In this document: positions 1 through 8,711 of the stretch, piece after piece
Numbering within the stretch: the stretch's first letter is position 1
How the letters are laid out: each line of letters begins with the position of its first letter
NCBI GenBank assembly: GCA_001972305.1
Contig: BDDD01002280.1
Coordinates: forward strand, 186,666 to 250,665
Length of the DNA stretch: 64,000 nucleotides
Source: Cephalotus follicularis
Lineage: Eukaryota; Streptophyta; Magnoliopsida; Oxalidales; Cephalotaceae
Reading direction: 5' to 3'
Program-made: the position numbers and the translations under genes
The notes under the pieces: generated by a model
What the model saw: only the letters and a program-made list of their open reading frames with translations
Told to the model about the DNA's origin: nothing
The model's database searches: none

Positions 1-374
1 AAGAAAAAATAAAAAAATAAAAAAATCGGTCTTAGTCTGAAGCCTATTTGGTTCGAGTAAGTGTGTGCATTTAGTTTTTGTTTTTGTGTTTGCATGTGTT
101 TTCTTCTTTTTAGCTTTCTATTTTTTGGTTTGCTTGAGGACAAGCAAAGCTTAAGTATGGGGGTATTTGTTTAGCATAAAAATGTGTTGTTTGTAATGTG
201 TTATTTGTGATATTTTTATGCTTGGAATAGACTACTTTTGTTGTGCTTTATTGATTTTCAGGTACAAGTGCAAAATGACCAAAGTGCAAAAATACTACCC
301 AAAAGTGTGTAAAATTGGAGCATAAAGAGTAAAGATTGAAGAAATGCCAAATTCTGCAGAAAACAGGGAAAACG

Positions 375-680
375 CGTTGATGCCTTTCATAAAGCATCGA
401 TGTCTTTTCTGGGTTGGACAAAGAAGTCGACGTCTTTCTTTGGAAGTCGATGTCTTTTCTGGAAAATGCAACAATCTTCAAAGAGCTATGAAAAAGACAT
501 CGACGTCTTTCAAACAAGGGATCGATGTCTTTGTGCCAATTCGACCTGTAACTTTTGAAGCAAAAGAAGTCGACGTCTTTATCCATAGAAGTCGACGCCT
601 TTCACTCGCATCTCAGCAAGTCGCGACTTTTAGCTAAAGAAGTCGACGCCTTTCAGAAGAAGTCGACGTCTTCCTCTGCA
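375..680 (+). repeat. Array of about ten RTCGAYGYCTTT motifs in U3
   Basis: The core RTCGAYGYCTT recurs about ten times at irregular 18-60 bp spacing (for example near 396, 427, 448, 499, 521, 570, 589, 639 and 661). Many copies contain the palindromes GTCGAC or GACGTC. Spacing is not constant, so this is a dispersed motif cluster rather than a strict tandem repeat. It ends about 80 bp upstream of the TATA box. GACGTC is the C-box form of plant bZIP sites (established); an enhancer role here is inference. Confidence 0.8.
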
Positions 681-758
681 GCAGAAATAGAAAGATTAGA
701 TTTTTGCCATATTTTGTAACTAGGATTACTTTTATTCCGTTTTTGATCAACTTTGTAG

Positions 759-766
759 TATATAAA
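759..766 (+). promoter_or_regulatory. Probable TATA box of the Athila-like LTR
   Basis: TATATAAA lies about 590 bp into the LTR, downstream of the motif array and upstream of a purine-rich GAGTAGAGTAG stretch where the transcript probably starts, near 790-800. Placement is by sequence only. Confidence 0.6.
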
Positions 767-1056
767 CAATGTTATTTCGGCAGAGTAAGTGAGTAGAGTA
801 GTAGAGAGGCTAAAAAAACCCTAATTTCTCTTTAGTTTTGTTTTCCAATGTTTAGTAGCTAAACTTTTCAAGGTTTTAGGGAAGAACAAACCTAGATTGT
901 TATTGTTTCAATTCCATAAATAAAAACCATTGAATATTTGATTTGTTCTTCAATATTTCTGCCTTCGCACACACTTTGTTTGTCTGATTAAAATCCACAC
1001 TCATCTTGTCGGTGAAGCTGAAAGTTGGCGAATAAATGGAGCTTAATTCAACGGAG

Positions 1057-1209
1057 TCTACTCATACGATTTGTCGCAACGAACACACTTCGTATATACC
1101 TAGCATGTCTACTCATACGTCTTGTCGCCGTTGTTGCCGTACTTCGTATAGACCTAGCATGTTTACTCATACGTCTTGTCATCACCGCCGCACTCCGTAT
1201 AGACCTAGC
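1057..1209 (+). repeat. Three tandem copies of a 51-54 bp unit in the LTR
   Basis: Units start at 1057, 1108 and 1162. Each begins TCTACTCATACG or TTTACTCATACG and ends with a TCCGTATA or TTCGTATA block followed by GACCTAGC or a close variant. Short reading frames over this stretch are by-products of the repeat. Confidence 0.8.
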
Positions 1210-1575
1210 TCTCGTTGTTTATCAAGGTATGATCGTTCAACTTCATGGAATTGTTCAATACAATCTACGGTGAGTTTCTATACCCTAAAACCGTTTCTTT
1301 ATTATATATTTTCTTCACTTTTATTTATTGCATGTTTTATTTCTTAGTATTTTAAATTCAACGTTTTTAATTATTAAAGTTTTAATTTCTTGTTTCGATT
1401 ATTTATTTTGCTTTGCATAATTAGGAGTAGTTTTTGATAGTTTATTTCAAATTTGGTATACTTCGCCTAGGTTCGATAAATTACAACTAGTTTACGTTTC
1501 CCTGCGTTCGACCCGTTACTGCATGATCCGTGCACTTGCGGCTATAAATATTAAAACATTCTAAATACGTGAACA

Positions 1576-4112
1576 CACGACTCTTACCCTCCCCCTCAAT
1601 GTAAACCATATTTTCATTCTCCTCCTTATCAATGGTTGAAGGATATTTCAGAATCTCTTCCTCAACATTATTATTACTCTCCCCCTGAAGAGTTGTTTGA
1701 AATTAGGTTTCATTCTCACAAAAATTAACATCCATGGTAATAAAAACTTTATGCGAAGGAGGATGGTAACAAAGATAACCTTTTTTGAAAACAAAATATA
1801 TCCTAGAAAAACACATCGAAGAGCTCGAGGATCAATTTTATTACGATTAAGAGTAGAATTGTGAACAAAAAAACACAACCAAATATCTTAGGTGGAAGGT
1901 AATAAGTGAGAGAAGAGTCTGGAAGAAGAGATACAGAAGTTTTGAAGGCAAGTGTACTAGAAGGGACTCTATTAATGAGATATGCAGTAGTCAAAACAGC
2001 ATATGCCCAATACATCTTAGGAATATGCATAGAGAACTTGATAGCCCTAGTAACCTCTAGAAGATGCCTATTCTTCCTTTCAACAATACCATTTTATTCA
2101 GGGGTACTAACAAACAAGGTTTGTGAAACTATACCATACTCATTAAGATAGATGTAAAAAATTCTATCTATATACTCAGTTCTATTATCACTATGAAGAA
2201 TCTAAATTCGAGAATTAAACTGAGTACAAATCATTTTATTATACGATTGAAAGCAAGCAAACGCTTCATCTTTGATACGAAGAAGATAAACGAATGTGTG
2301 ATGAGTGCAATTATCAATAAAACACATAAAATATCTATGACCAGTACGGGACACAGTGCGAGAAGGACCCCATAAATCAGAGTGTATAATTGAAAAGGGA
2401 ACAAGACTTTTATCAAACTCAAAGGATAAGAAGAACGAATATTTTTTGCTAGATCACAGACATCACAAATAAACTCCCTTTGATTACAAGTCTGAGCTAA
2501 TTTTGAAAATAAAACAGATAAAAACTTAAAAGAAGGGTAACCAAAACGCCTATGCCTCTAGTGTAGAAGATAAAGGTTGCTATCAGTTTGAGTCAGATGA
2601 GCAAGAGAGTTTGCAGAGGTCGATGCAAGGCTGGAATCCAGATAGTAAAGTTCATCATGTACTCTACCAAAGCCAATCATTTTCCTTGCGACCAGTTCCT
2701 GAAAGACAGAGTGGGTAGAAAAGAAAGTTACACAATAATTGAGATCCAAAGCAATGCGATAGATACCTCAGAGAAATTTGCACAAAGGTTAGGAATATGA
2801 AGTGCAGAGGACGAAGAAATGGTTGGAGTACAATAAACAAGACATTTTCTGGACACGGATGATAGAGAACTATTAGCAACTCGGATTTTATCTTTACAAG
2901 ATCAAGGGGTATAAGAATCAAATACCTCAGAAGAACTAGTCATATGCTCATTGGGACAGGAATAAAGACACCAAGAAGACTTGTGTGAAGTGGACACATT
3001 ATAGGTGCTAGACACTATACCTGATTGTGCAAGGTTATAAGTGACATTGCCAGATCCATTGGAAGAGGAACTAGTAGAAGACAGTCTAGGCTACTGAGAA
3101 ATCAGACGCTGAAGAGCAAGGATTTGATCAGAGAATAAGACTGGAGTGGGATCAGAAATAGCAAATGAATCAGCACCAACTGAACCCTCAGAGAAATGAG
3201 CCTGAGAGGTTGATCTACCGCAAGAATTGAATCTACCACCCTTACTACCGGATCGACCTCCCCGTCCCTTAGGACGGCCATGCAGCTTAAAGCATGTCTC
3301 TCGAGTATGATTGTCTTTGTTACAATGATCACAGTGGCGCACATTTTTGTCAGCCTAATTGTTGAAAAAATAAGGAACAGAAAGAGATGGCAGAGACATT
3401 GTGACAAGAGCAGAATGGTCAAGAGGGTCAGAAGGCAACATAGAACTACGACGAGTCTCCTCATGCTGAACCATGTTATAGGCTTCCCGTAATGTGGAAA
3501 ATGGCACTCTACCAAAACTTGAACCCAAATCTGATCAAGCTCAGGACTAAGGCTAGCAAGAAACTCATAAACTCTCTCATTCTCTGTATCCTTCTGATAA
3601 GCAACTAGTTCCTCAGAAATAGAGGGTTATGAATACGATAAGTATCAAGCTGTTTCCAAAGGTGAGTGAAAGTAGAGTAATAAGTAGCAAGAGACAACTC
3701 CCATTGCCGTATATCTTGAGCTTGCTTACTTATTTCATAAGCCTGAGCATAATTGTTCCCCTGAGAAAATTGTTGGGCAATAGCATCCCAAACATCCTTT
3801 GCAAAGTCCATCATCATGTACTACGGGGTAAGTGTAGACTCAATTGAATTCAGCAACCAAGACATGACAAAAGCATCGATCCTCACATAACCAATTCTCA
3901 TCATTACCCATAGTTGGTCTAGGAGTGCTTCCAGTTAAATACCCAACAAGTTTAGTAGCTCTAACGAAAAGCATACATGCTTTGCACCAAGGCAGATAAT
4001 TGGTCCCATTAAATTTTATAGAACTAATATGAAGTGATGGGTTAAAGGTACAATCCCGACCAACCTCAATAGTCATAACAGAAGTAACACTGCTACCATT
4101 GTTATCGGCCAT
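1576..4112 (-). pseudogene. copia gag-pol polyprotein fragment (gag, zinc knuckle, integrase)
   Basis: Starts at an ATG at 4112 with MADNNGSS, typical of copia gag. Gag segments lie at 4112-3840 and 3817-3605. A CX2CX4HX4C zinc knuckle (C-H-C-N... pattern, intact) lies at about 3333-3292. The pre-integrase region with the peptide GRVHDELYYLDSS is near 2749-2558. The integrase core runs from about 2560 to 1830, including STPEQNGIVERKNRHLLE. Segments alternate between frames with several stops, so no functional protein is made. The 3' half (RT, RNase H) is absent because the Athila-like LTR interrupts it at 1575/1576. Confidence 0.85.
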
Positions 4113-4715
4113 TTTTGCCGAAATAAATTTCCTTCAAACTCATACCAAATTCAATCCCAAAACAAACACGACCAAGGATAACAGTAGCTTCCAACCAACA
4201 AATACCTCAAAGGAAATATAGAAAGGCTTAGTGAGATACAAGATTGCCAAAAAAAAATCCGGCGAAACTTTGCCCGCGAGGAACAGTTTCGGTGGCAACG
4301 GATGGAGGTGCTAATCTAAGGGTTTGGTCGCCGGAGGTTGGTGAACACGATGGTAGGACTCATTTAGCTTGAATATGTTGGAATCGGCGTAGATCTGACG
4401 CTTTTTTATGATGTACCAGCGAGTCTTTGGCGGCATGGAAGGCAACCAGATGTTAGGCAAAGGCTCGTCATAGCAAGCGATGTCTCCGGTAACTGAATTT
4501 CCAATATGATCAATGGATCCTCTGTTTTCTCTGCATTGTGGTTATCCTCCACTGTTGTCACCCAAAAAATGCAAGAAGAGGATTATGATCAAGTCCAATA
4601 AATACCACAACACACTTACGATATTTTGTTTTGCAAGATTATGTCGCCGAAAAAGACGTCGGTGACCGTGAATCAGCAAAAATAAGTCAGTGTTTAAGGT
4701 GTTTGGCTCTGATAC

Positions 4716-4869
4716 TGTATAGAATAATATTTTATTGATTTTTTTGTTGACTACTAAAACTCTGAATTTATAGGGTTATATAAAATCTAATGTAATCTAA
4801 GTATTAATTATAAATTATAATAGCTCCTTACTCATAGGTAATTTATTCTAAATTATAGGTAACTGTACA
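4716..4869 (-). repeat. 5' LTR (154 bp) and adjacent primer binding site of the copia element
   Basis: On the minus strand the LTR begins TGTACAGTTACC and ends CTATACA. It is followed directly at 4715-4701 by GTATCAGAGCCAAAC, which matches the usual initiator-tRNA-Met primer site except at its first bases. The LTR is very short, as in some copia lineages. The second LTR is not in the window, so the boundaries rest on TG/CA ends and the primer site. Confidence 0.7.
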
Positions 4870-5082
4870 CAAACCCTCACCCGATCCTTCAGGCTTGCGA
4901 GTGAAGATAGAACTACTTAATGCTTGAGGGACTGAGTTGTTTATTTCAATTGCTTATTTTAAAGTCTGTACAAAAGGTTCCGTTTTAGAACTAAACTACA
5001 TGTGATTATTAGCCAACAATGTGAAAATAAATAAACAGCGGTCCCAGTAAAAGATATAGTGTTAAGTAAAAGGTCAAAGTAC
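4870..5082. other. Spacer, no recognised gene
   Basis: About 210 bp between the copia LTR and the ALDH7-like exon relic. It could be the intron downstream of that exon on the minus strand, since a GT donor sits at 5082-5081, but nothing in it was recognised. Confidence 0.4.
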
Positions 5083-5219
5083 CTTTAAAATCCTAGTGAA
5101 TGAAACCAGGGGAATGCGCTTATCATTTGCTATTGCCTTGCCAATATCAGCACCGCCACAAAAGGAGGTAAAAATTGCACGTGGTAGATTGTTCTTCTCT
5201 AAAACGCCAGCCATTATTG
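5083..5219 (-). pseudogene. Single-exon relic of an aldehyde dehydrogenase 7 (ALDH7B-like) gene
   Basis: Minus-strand translation gives MAGVLEKNNLPRAIFTSF followed by CGGADIGKAIANDKRIPLVS. I recognise this as the conserved region of plant family-7 aldehyde dehydrogenases (antiquitin / turgor-responsive 26g type), just before the FTGSSKVG block. Here that block reads FTRILK, so the conserved Gly-Ser-Ser is lost. The segment ends in AAG followed by GTACTTTG, a plausible splice donor, so this looks like one exon of a multi-exon gene rather than a retrocopy. Neighbouring exons were not found in the window. It was identified by eye from family knowledge and needs a protein search to confirm. Alternative: a decayed exon of another ALDH family. 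Confidence 0.62.
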
Positions 5220-5438
5220 GAAGTAAACAAATATTAATTATAAACAAATCTTTGGGAATCCATGGAGATGGAAGTGACCTCCATTATTGGAAGGTATCAT
5301 GGCTTCTCATGATTGCCCTCCAATTTAACCAATATCCCATCAGGTTGATGTAACTCCAATTTTGTGTTGTGATTAATACGACACTTCATAAAGAAAGTGG
5401 AGGGGCAATTTTCATGTCTAGGTTTTTCTTGGAAAAAT
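5220..5438. other. Spacer, possibly intron of the ALDH7-like relic
   Basis: No gene recognised. The short string CCATTATTGGAAG occurs twice, near 5210 and 5281, suggesting a small local duplication. Confidence 0.35.
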
Positions 5439-5754
5439 GATAAAAGAAATTCAGCAGCGCACATGCATTTGTTGGCAATTTTAGAGACGGAAACTTGATT
5501 CCGTCTCCAATTTAGAGACGAAATTATATTTTTGTCTCAAACAATAAAAAGGTTGAGGTGGGAATCAAATTTCGTCTTCAATTTTGAGACGGAAAATATA
5601 TTCTGTCTCCAACTTTGAGACAGAAATTAGTTTTCCGTCTCAAATTAACTAAAGACGGAACTTTTATTATGTCTCAAATCCTGCTAGCTAAATTTTAAGA
5701 CATAAATTAATTCCGTCTCAAATTTCTGTTCAAATTATTGATTTTCTTGTAATG
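5439..5754. mobile_element. Small non-autonomous CACTA-like element (about 316 bp)
   Basis: The interior holds at least eight copies of GAGACGGAA / TTCCGTCTC-type motifs in both orientations between 5484 and 5722, as in the subterminal regions of plant CACTA (En/Spm) derivatives. The right end TTTTCTTGTAATG differs by one base from the reverse complement of the common CACTACAAGAAAA terminus. A degenerate left end, TGATAAAAGAAATTCA, lies at 5439-5454. No target duplication is obvious and there is no coding capacity. Confidence 0.55.
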
Positions 5755-6875
5755 TTAAATGATACATTATATGCATATGTTTTGTAATTGCTGTGTCATC
5801 TCATATGTTGCTAATAACATTATTGGTTTTTAACTCATTATCTTTGAGGTACCTAATTGATATCTTTGGTCAGTTTTCAATAGATAAATTATTATTTTTA
5901 TATAATTTTTATATATTATATAAAAATTAATTAGTTCATTTACAAACTACTCATAAAATTTGCCAATTAATCAATATATTAATTAATAATATAGAAATTT
6001 AATTTACGATAATAATTGACTAAATTTATTATTTCTGTTTTATATGGTATCTGAAATCAAAATATTGATTAGTATTAATTAAAGTTTTAATAATATAAAT
6101 TATGTTAAGGGAATAGATGCAACATAAACTTATCAATAGTGAAATTCATATTTTAAATATATTCTTAATCATCCAAAACAAAATCACGCTATAAACGAAT
6201 TGTCACCGTTAATTGAATGTGATGGAAAAAATAAAAAGGAAGATGGTTCATTTTGGTGATATACTGTTGTATATTTTACAAAAGTATTTTGTAAAAATAC
6301 TGTGAGTAAAAATGTTGTGGTAAAATTGAAAGCGTTTGGTAAATTCGACGAATGAAAGTACTTATGAGAATAAAAACAATGAATATGTGTTGTGTAAATA
6401 TATTTTTAAAACTGTTGTACATATATGAAATGACTCAAATGAACATGAAACGTTAAAAGTTTATTCTGATTTGTTTTTAGTGACGCGTTTAAATAAAATC
6501 TACATTATTGATAAATTTTGTTGTTCAAATAGTGAATTTAGAAATCAATATTCACTAACCTCCATGATCCAAAAAAATTACATTTATTTTAGACCTTAAT
6601 TAACATTTATAATCCGTTAAATTAAACCATGAATTAAATCGCGTAAAAGTTTATAAAAATATATTCTCAAACAAGAAATAAAGTAATGTATAGAATGATA
6701 GCAAATCTAATTGAATATAATTACAGCGAGTTTTAAAATGGGCAAAGAAAAAAAAACTCAGGTAAACGAATCTATGAACAAAAGGCAAGTAATTGTAAGG
6801 TTAATCAAACAAAAATTAATGATTCTAATTGAAAATAAAATTGACATGATCAATAAAACTCTTAAATTAATGATT
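5755..6875. other. AT-rich intergenic DNA
   Basis: About 1.1 kb of strongly AT-rich sequence with no recognisable gene or transposon. Short open frames, such as one near 6711-6905, have the lysine/isoleucine-rich composition expected of random AT-rich DNA. Confidence 0.6.
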
Positions 6876-6880
6876 ATATA

Positions 6881-7781
6881 TGATGGAGGAAAAATATACT
6901 TATAAAAGCAAGGACACGTGTCCACAGGAGACTTGACCAACTGTCCATGGGGGATTAATGGCTTATTAGCAAGCCATGCCGAGGACCACACTCATGGCAA
7001 AGAATGGTCATCTCGGACCAAGAGACAATGTTCATTATTTCTTGAGTACAACGCACTGGGACCACAAGTCCGAGAACACTCCTCGGACTCAAGGCCACAA
7101 GACCACTTTCACGACGTAAGGGCCGAGGACTCCCTCGGCCCAAGGTATCTCACAGGTGGAGAACAGGAGATACGGTCTCCTGTATACAGAAGTGGAGGAC
7201 CTGATCCTCGGATGAACTTGCACCCGTTCCATCCTCGGAACCATAGCAGAGATTCTCTTTCCTCTGCAACCATATCACAGTCAATACAACCCTATAATGG
7301 AGGATCTAAACCTTATCTACGGGATAAGGGATAATCATTACCAGATTTGTTGGGATTTAAGCTTATCCAAATAAAGAGATAGAGTCTTAATCAACAACTA
7401 TAACAAAGGAAAGAAGAGAAAAATCAGGCGGAGATAAGGGAATGTCCGAGATCCTCGGCACTTCCTAGGGGATAACGATCACATCCATTCACACGCTCAT
7501 CCAGTTACAATAATCTACTATAAATACAAGTTCAACACACTGAACAAAGGTCAGCAATTTTTACATTTAAGAGAGTACACTATTTCATCTGCACTAGACT
7601 AACTTGAGCGTCGGAGTGTCCCCGGGAGAACAACCTCCTGGGCCTTCACCATCATTGTTGCTCCTTGTGCAGGTGTCCGAGATCAAGTTCTTCCTCCAGG
7701 CATCAGTGACAAAGCGTTTCTCTTAACAAATCAAAGTCCTCCACGTAGGATACTGTTGAGAGAAGGATTTCTGTATCAACA
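6881..7781 (+). repeat. Solo LTR, Tat-type Ty3/gypsy (901 bp)
   Basis: Begins TGATGGAGGAAAA and ends GTATCAACA, flanked by ATATA at 6876-6880 and 7782-7786 (low-complexity, so weak on its own). There is a TATA box TATAAATA at 7519-7526. About 75 bp further is ACTTGAGCGTCGGAGTG, a sequence typical of the transcribed part of many plant Tat-lineage LTRs. The interior carries many CCTCGG/CCGAGG motifs. A palindrome GGACACGTGTCC lies 31 bp in from the start. No internal domain is attached, so it is a product of LTR-LTR recombination. Confidence 0.75.
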
Positions 7782-7786
7782 ATATA

Positions 7787-8270
7787 TAAATAAGAGAGAC
7801 GGGTAACTTGATATCAAATTATTGCATTAAATAAATGAAAATATGAACCCATGAAAAATACTTTCCTAACCAATATATATGGGTATGATTGGAAAAGTGT
7901 TTTTATGTAGTTAACAAGTAATAGTACTTTTACTAAACTTAGTTTGGTTGTTTTTTATCAAACACAAAATACTATTACTTTTAGGTACAAAAAGTATTTT
8001 TGGCAACCCAAAAACAGTACAGACCAAGAACAATTAATAGGACAATGAGTTGAACTAACTCAAATAATATAGCTGATAATATTTTTTATTGTTTAAATGT
8101 AATGGTTGATAAGGTTTTGGACCTTTCATGATGCATGAGTAATGATATGGACAACAGCCAAAAAACTACAGTAATTATTGATTTGTCATAGTATTATTGA
8201 GTTGAATTAAAAAGTGTAAGAGATCGTTATTGAATTAGATTAAAAAATATGATGTGTCATAATCTAAACA
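7787..8270. other. AT-rich spacer
   Basis: No gene recognised. The part around 7850-8010 has repeated AAAAGTATTTT / AGTACTTTT-like strings of the sort seen in plant MITEs, but I could not define ends or a target duplication. Confidence 0.4.
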
Positions 8271-8275
8271 ATTAT

Positions 8276-8677
8276 TGGCGCGGTTCAATTAGAGGAAGAA
8301 TTTCTTAATCAGCTTGGACGGCAGAAACAACACCGTAAGGCCTCGTTTTGACGCTTTATTATATTTCGGGATGCTTTTGTATTTTTATATTTTCGTTATT
8401 TTATTTATTAGTTTAAGTTGATTTAGGATTCCTATTGTTTATTAGTTTAAGTTGATTTATGATTCCTATTGGTTTAGGATTTCTTATGACAATATAAATA
8501 CTGCCTTATGGCTAGGGTTGTAAGCAGTTTTCAGTTTAATAAAATTCAGAGTTCTCTCTAAAATTTCTAGTGGATTCCAGCTTTATTCTTGTGGATTCAA
8601 GAATTTCCTTGTGGATTCAAGGTTTGCGTTGAACTAGAACGATAATCTAGTTAATTTCATGCTTCCGTTCTACGTCA
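8276..8677 (+). repeat. 5' LTR of the chromovirus
   Basis: Starts TGGCGCGGTTCAATTAG and ends CTACGTCA. The first about 75 bp duplicate the coding sequence for the C-terminus of pol, because the 3' LTR begins inside the pol frame. Confidence 0.92.
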
Positions 8678-8679
8678 GT

Positions 8680-8692
8680 TGGTATCAGAAAC
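8680..8692 (+). promoter_or_regulatory. Primer binding site
   Basis: TGGTATCAGAAAC, two bases after the 5' LTR, complementary to the 3' end of initiator tRNA-Met as in many chromoviruses. Confidence 0.85.
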
Positions 8693-8711
8693 AGAGGTTT
8701 TTTCCTGTTCA

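Larger units (their letters stand above)
1..1575 (+). mobile_element. Athila-like Ty3/gypsy element, 3' end (internal tail plus 3' LTR)
   Basis: Bases 1-167 are the non-coding tail of an element whose body lies upstream of the window. They contain GCTTGAGGACAAGCAAAG near 132-150, a motif family typical of the 3' untranslated part of Athila/Tat elements, followed by a G-rich polypurine tract at about 153-163. The 3' LTR follows at 168. Lineage is inferred from the sister copy at 55308-58393, which shares this LTR and encodes Athila-type gag-protease-RT. The element sits inside the integrase region of the copia element that follows. The right flank begins CACGA at 1576; the matching left target-site copy is outside the window. 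Confidence 0.85.
168..1575 (+). repeat. 3' LTR of the Athila-like element (1408 bp)
   Basis: Starts TGTTTAGCATAAAA and ends ACGTGAACA, giving TG...CA termini. Both ends were fixed by comparison with the inverted copy at 55308-58393, which has the same terminal sequences and a 5-bp target duplication. U3 holds an array of GACGTC/GTCGAC motifs (375-680), then a TATA box at 759-766. The presumed R/U5 part contains a three-fold repeat at 1057-1209. Confidence 0.88.
1576..4869 (-). mobile_element. Ty1/copia element, 5' part (5' LTR to integrase)
   Basis: Read on the minus strand from 4869: a short 5' LTR, a primer binding site, then gag, zinc knuckle, pre-integrase and integrase segments. It stops at 1576 where the Athila-like element is inserted. 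Its reverse transcriptase, RNase H and 3' LTR should lie on the other side of that insertion, outside the window. The reading frame is broken in many places. Confidence 0.85.

Noticed and set aside
1025..1347. Two overlapping frames of 82 and 103 codons
   Set aside because: They read through the three-fold LTR repeat; the element is non-coding here.
6918..7334. 138-codon plus-strand frame
   Set aside because: Lies wholly inside a solo LTR defined by termini, TATA box and target duplication; no domain.
7850..8010. Possible MITE with AAAAGTATTTT strings
   Set aside because: No terminal inverted repeats or target duplication could be fixed by eye.
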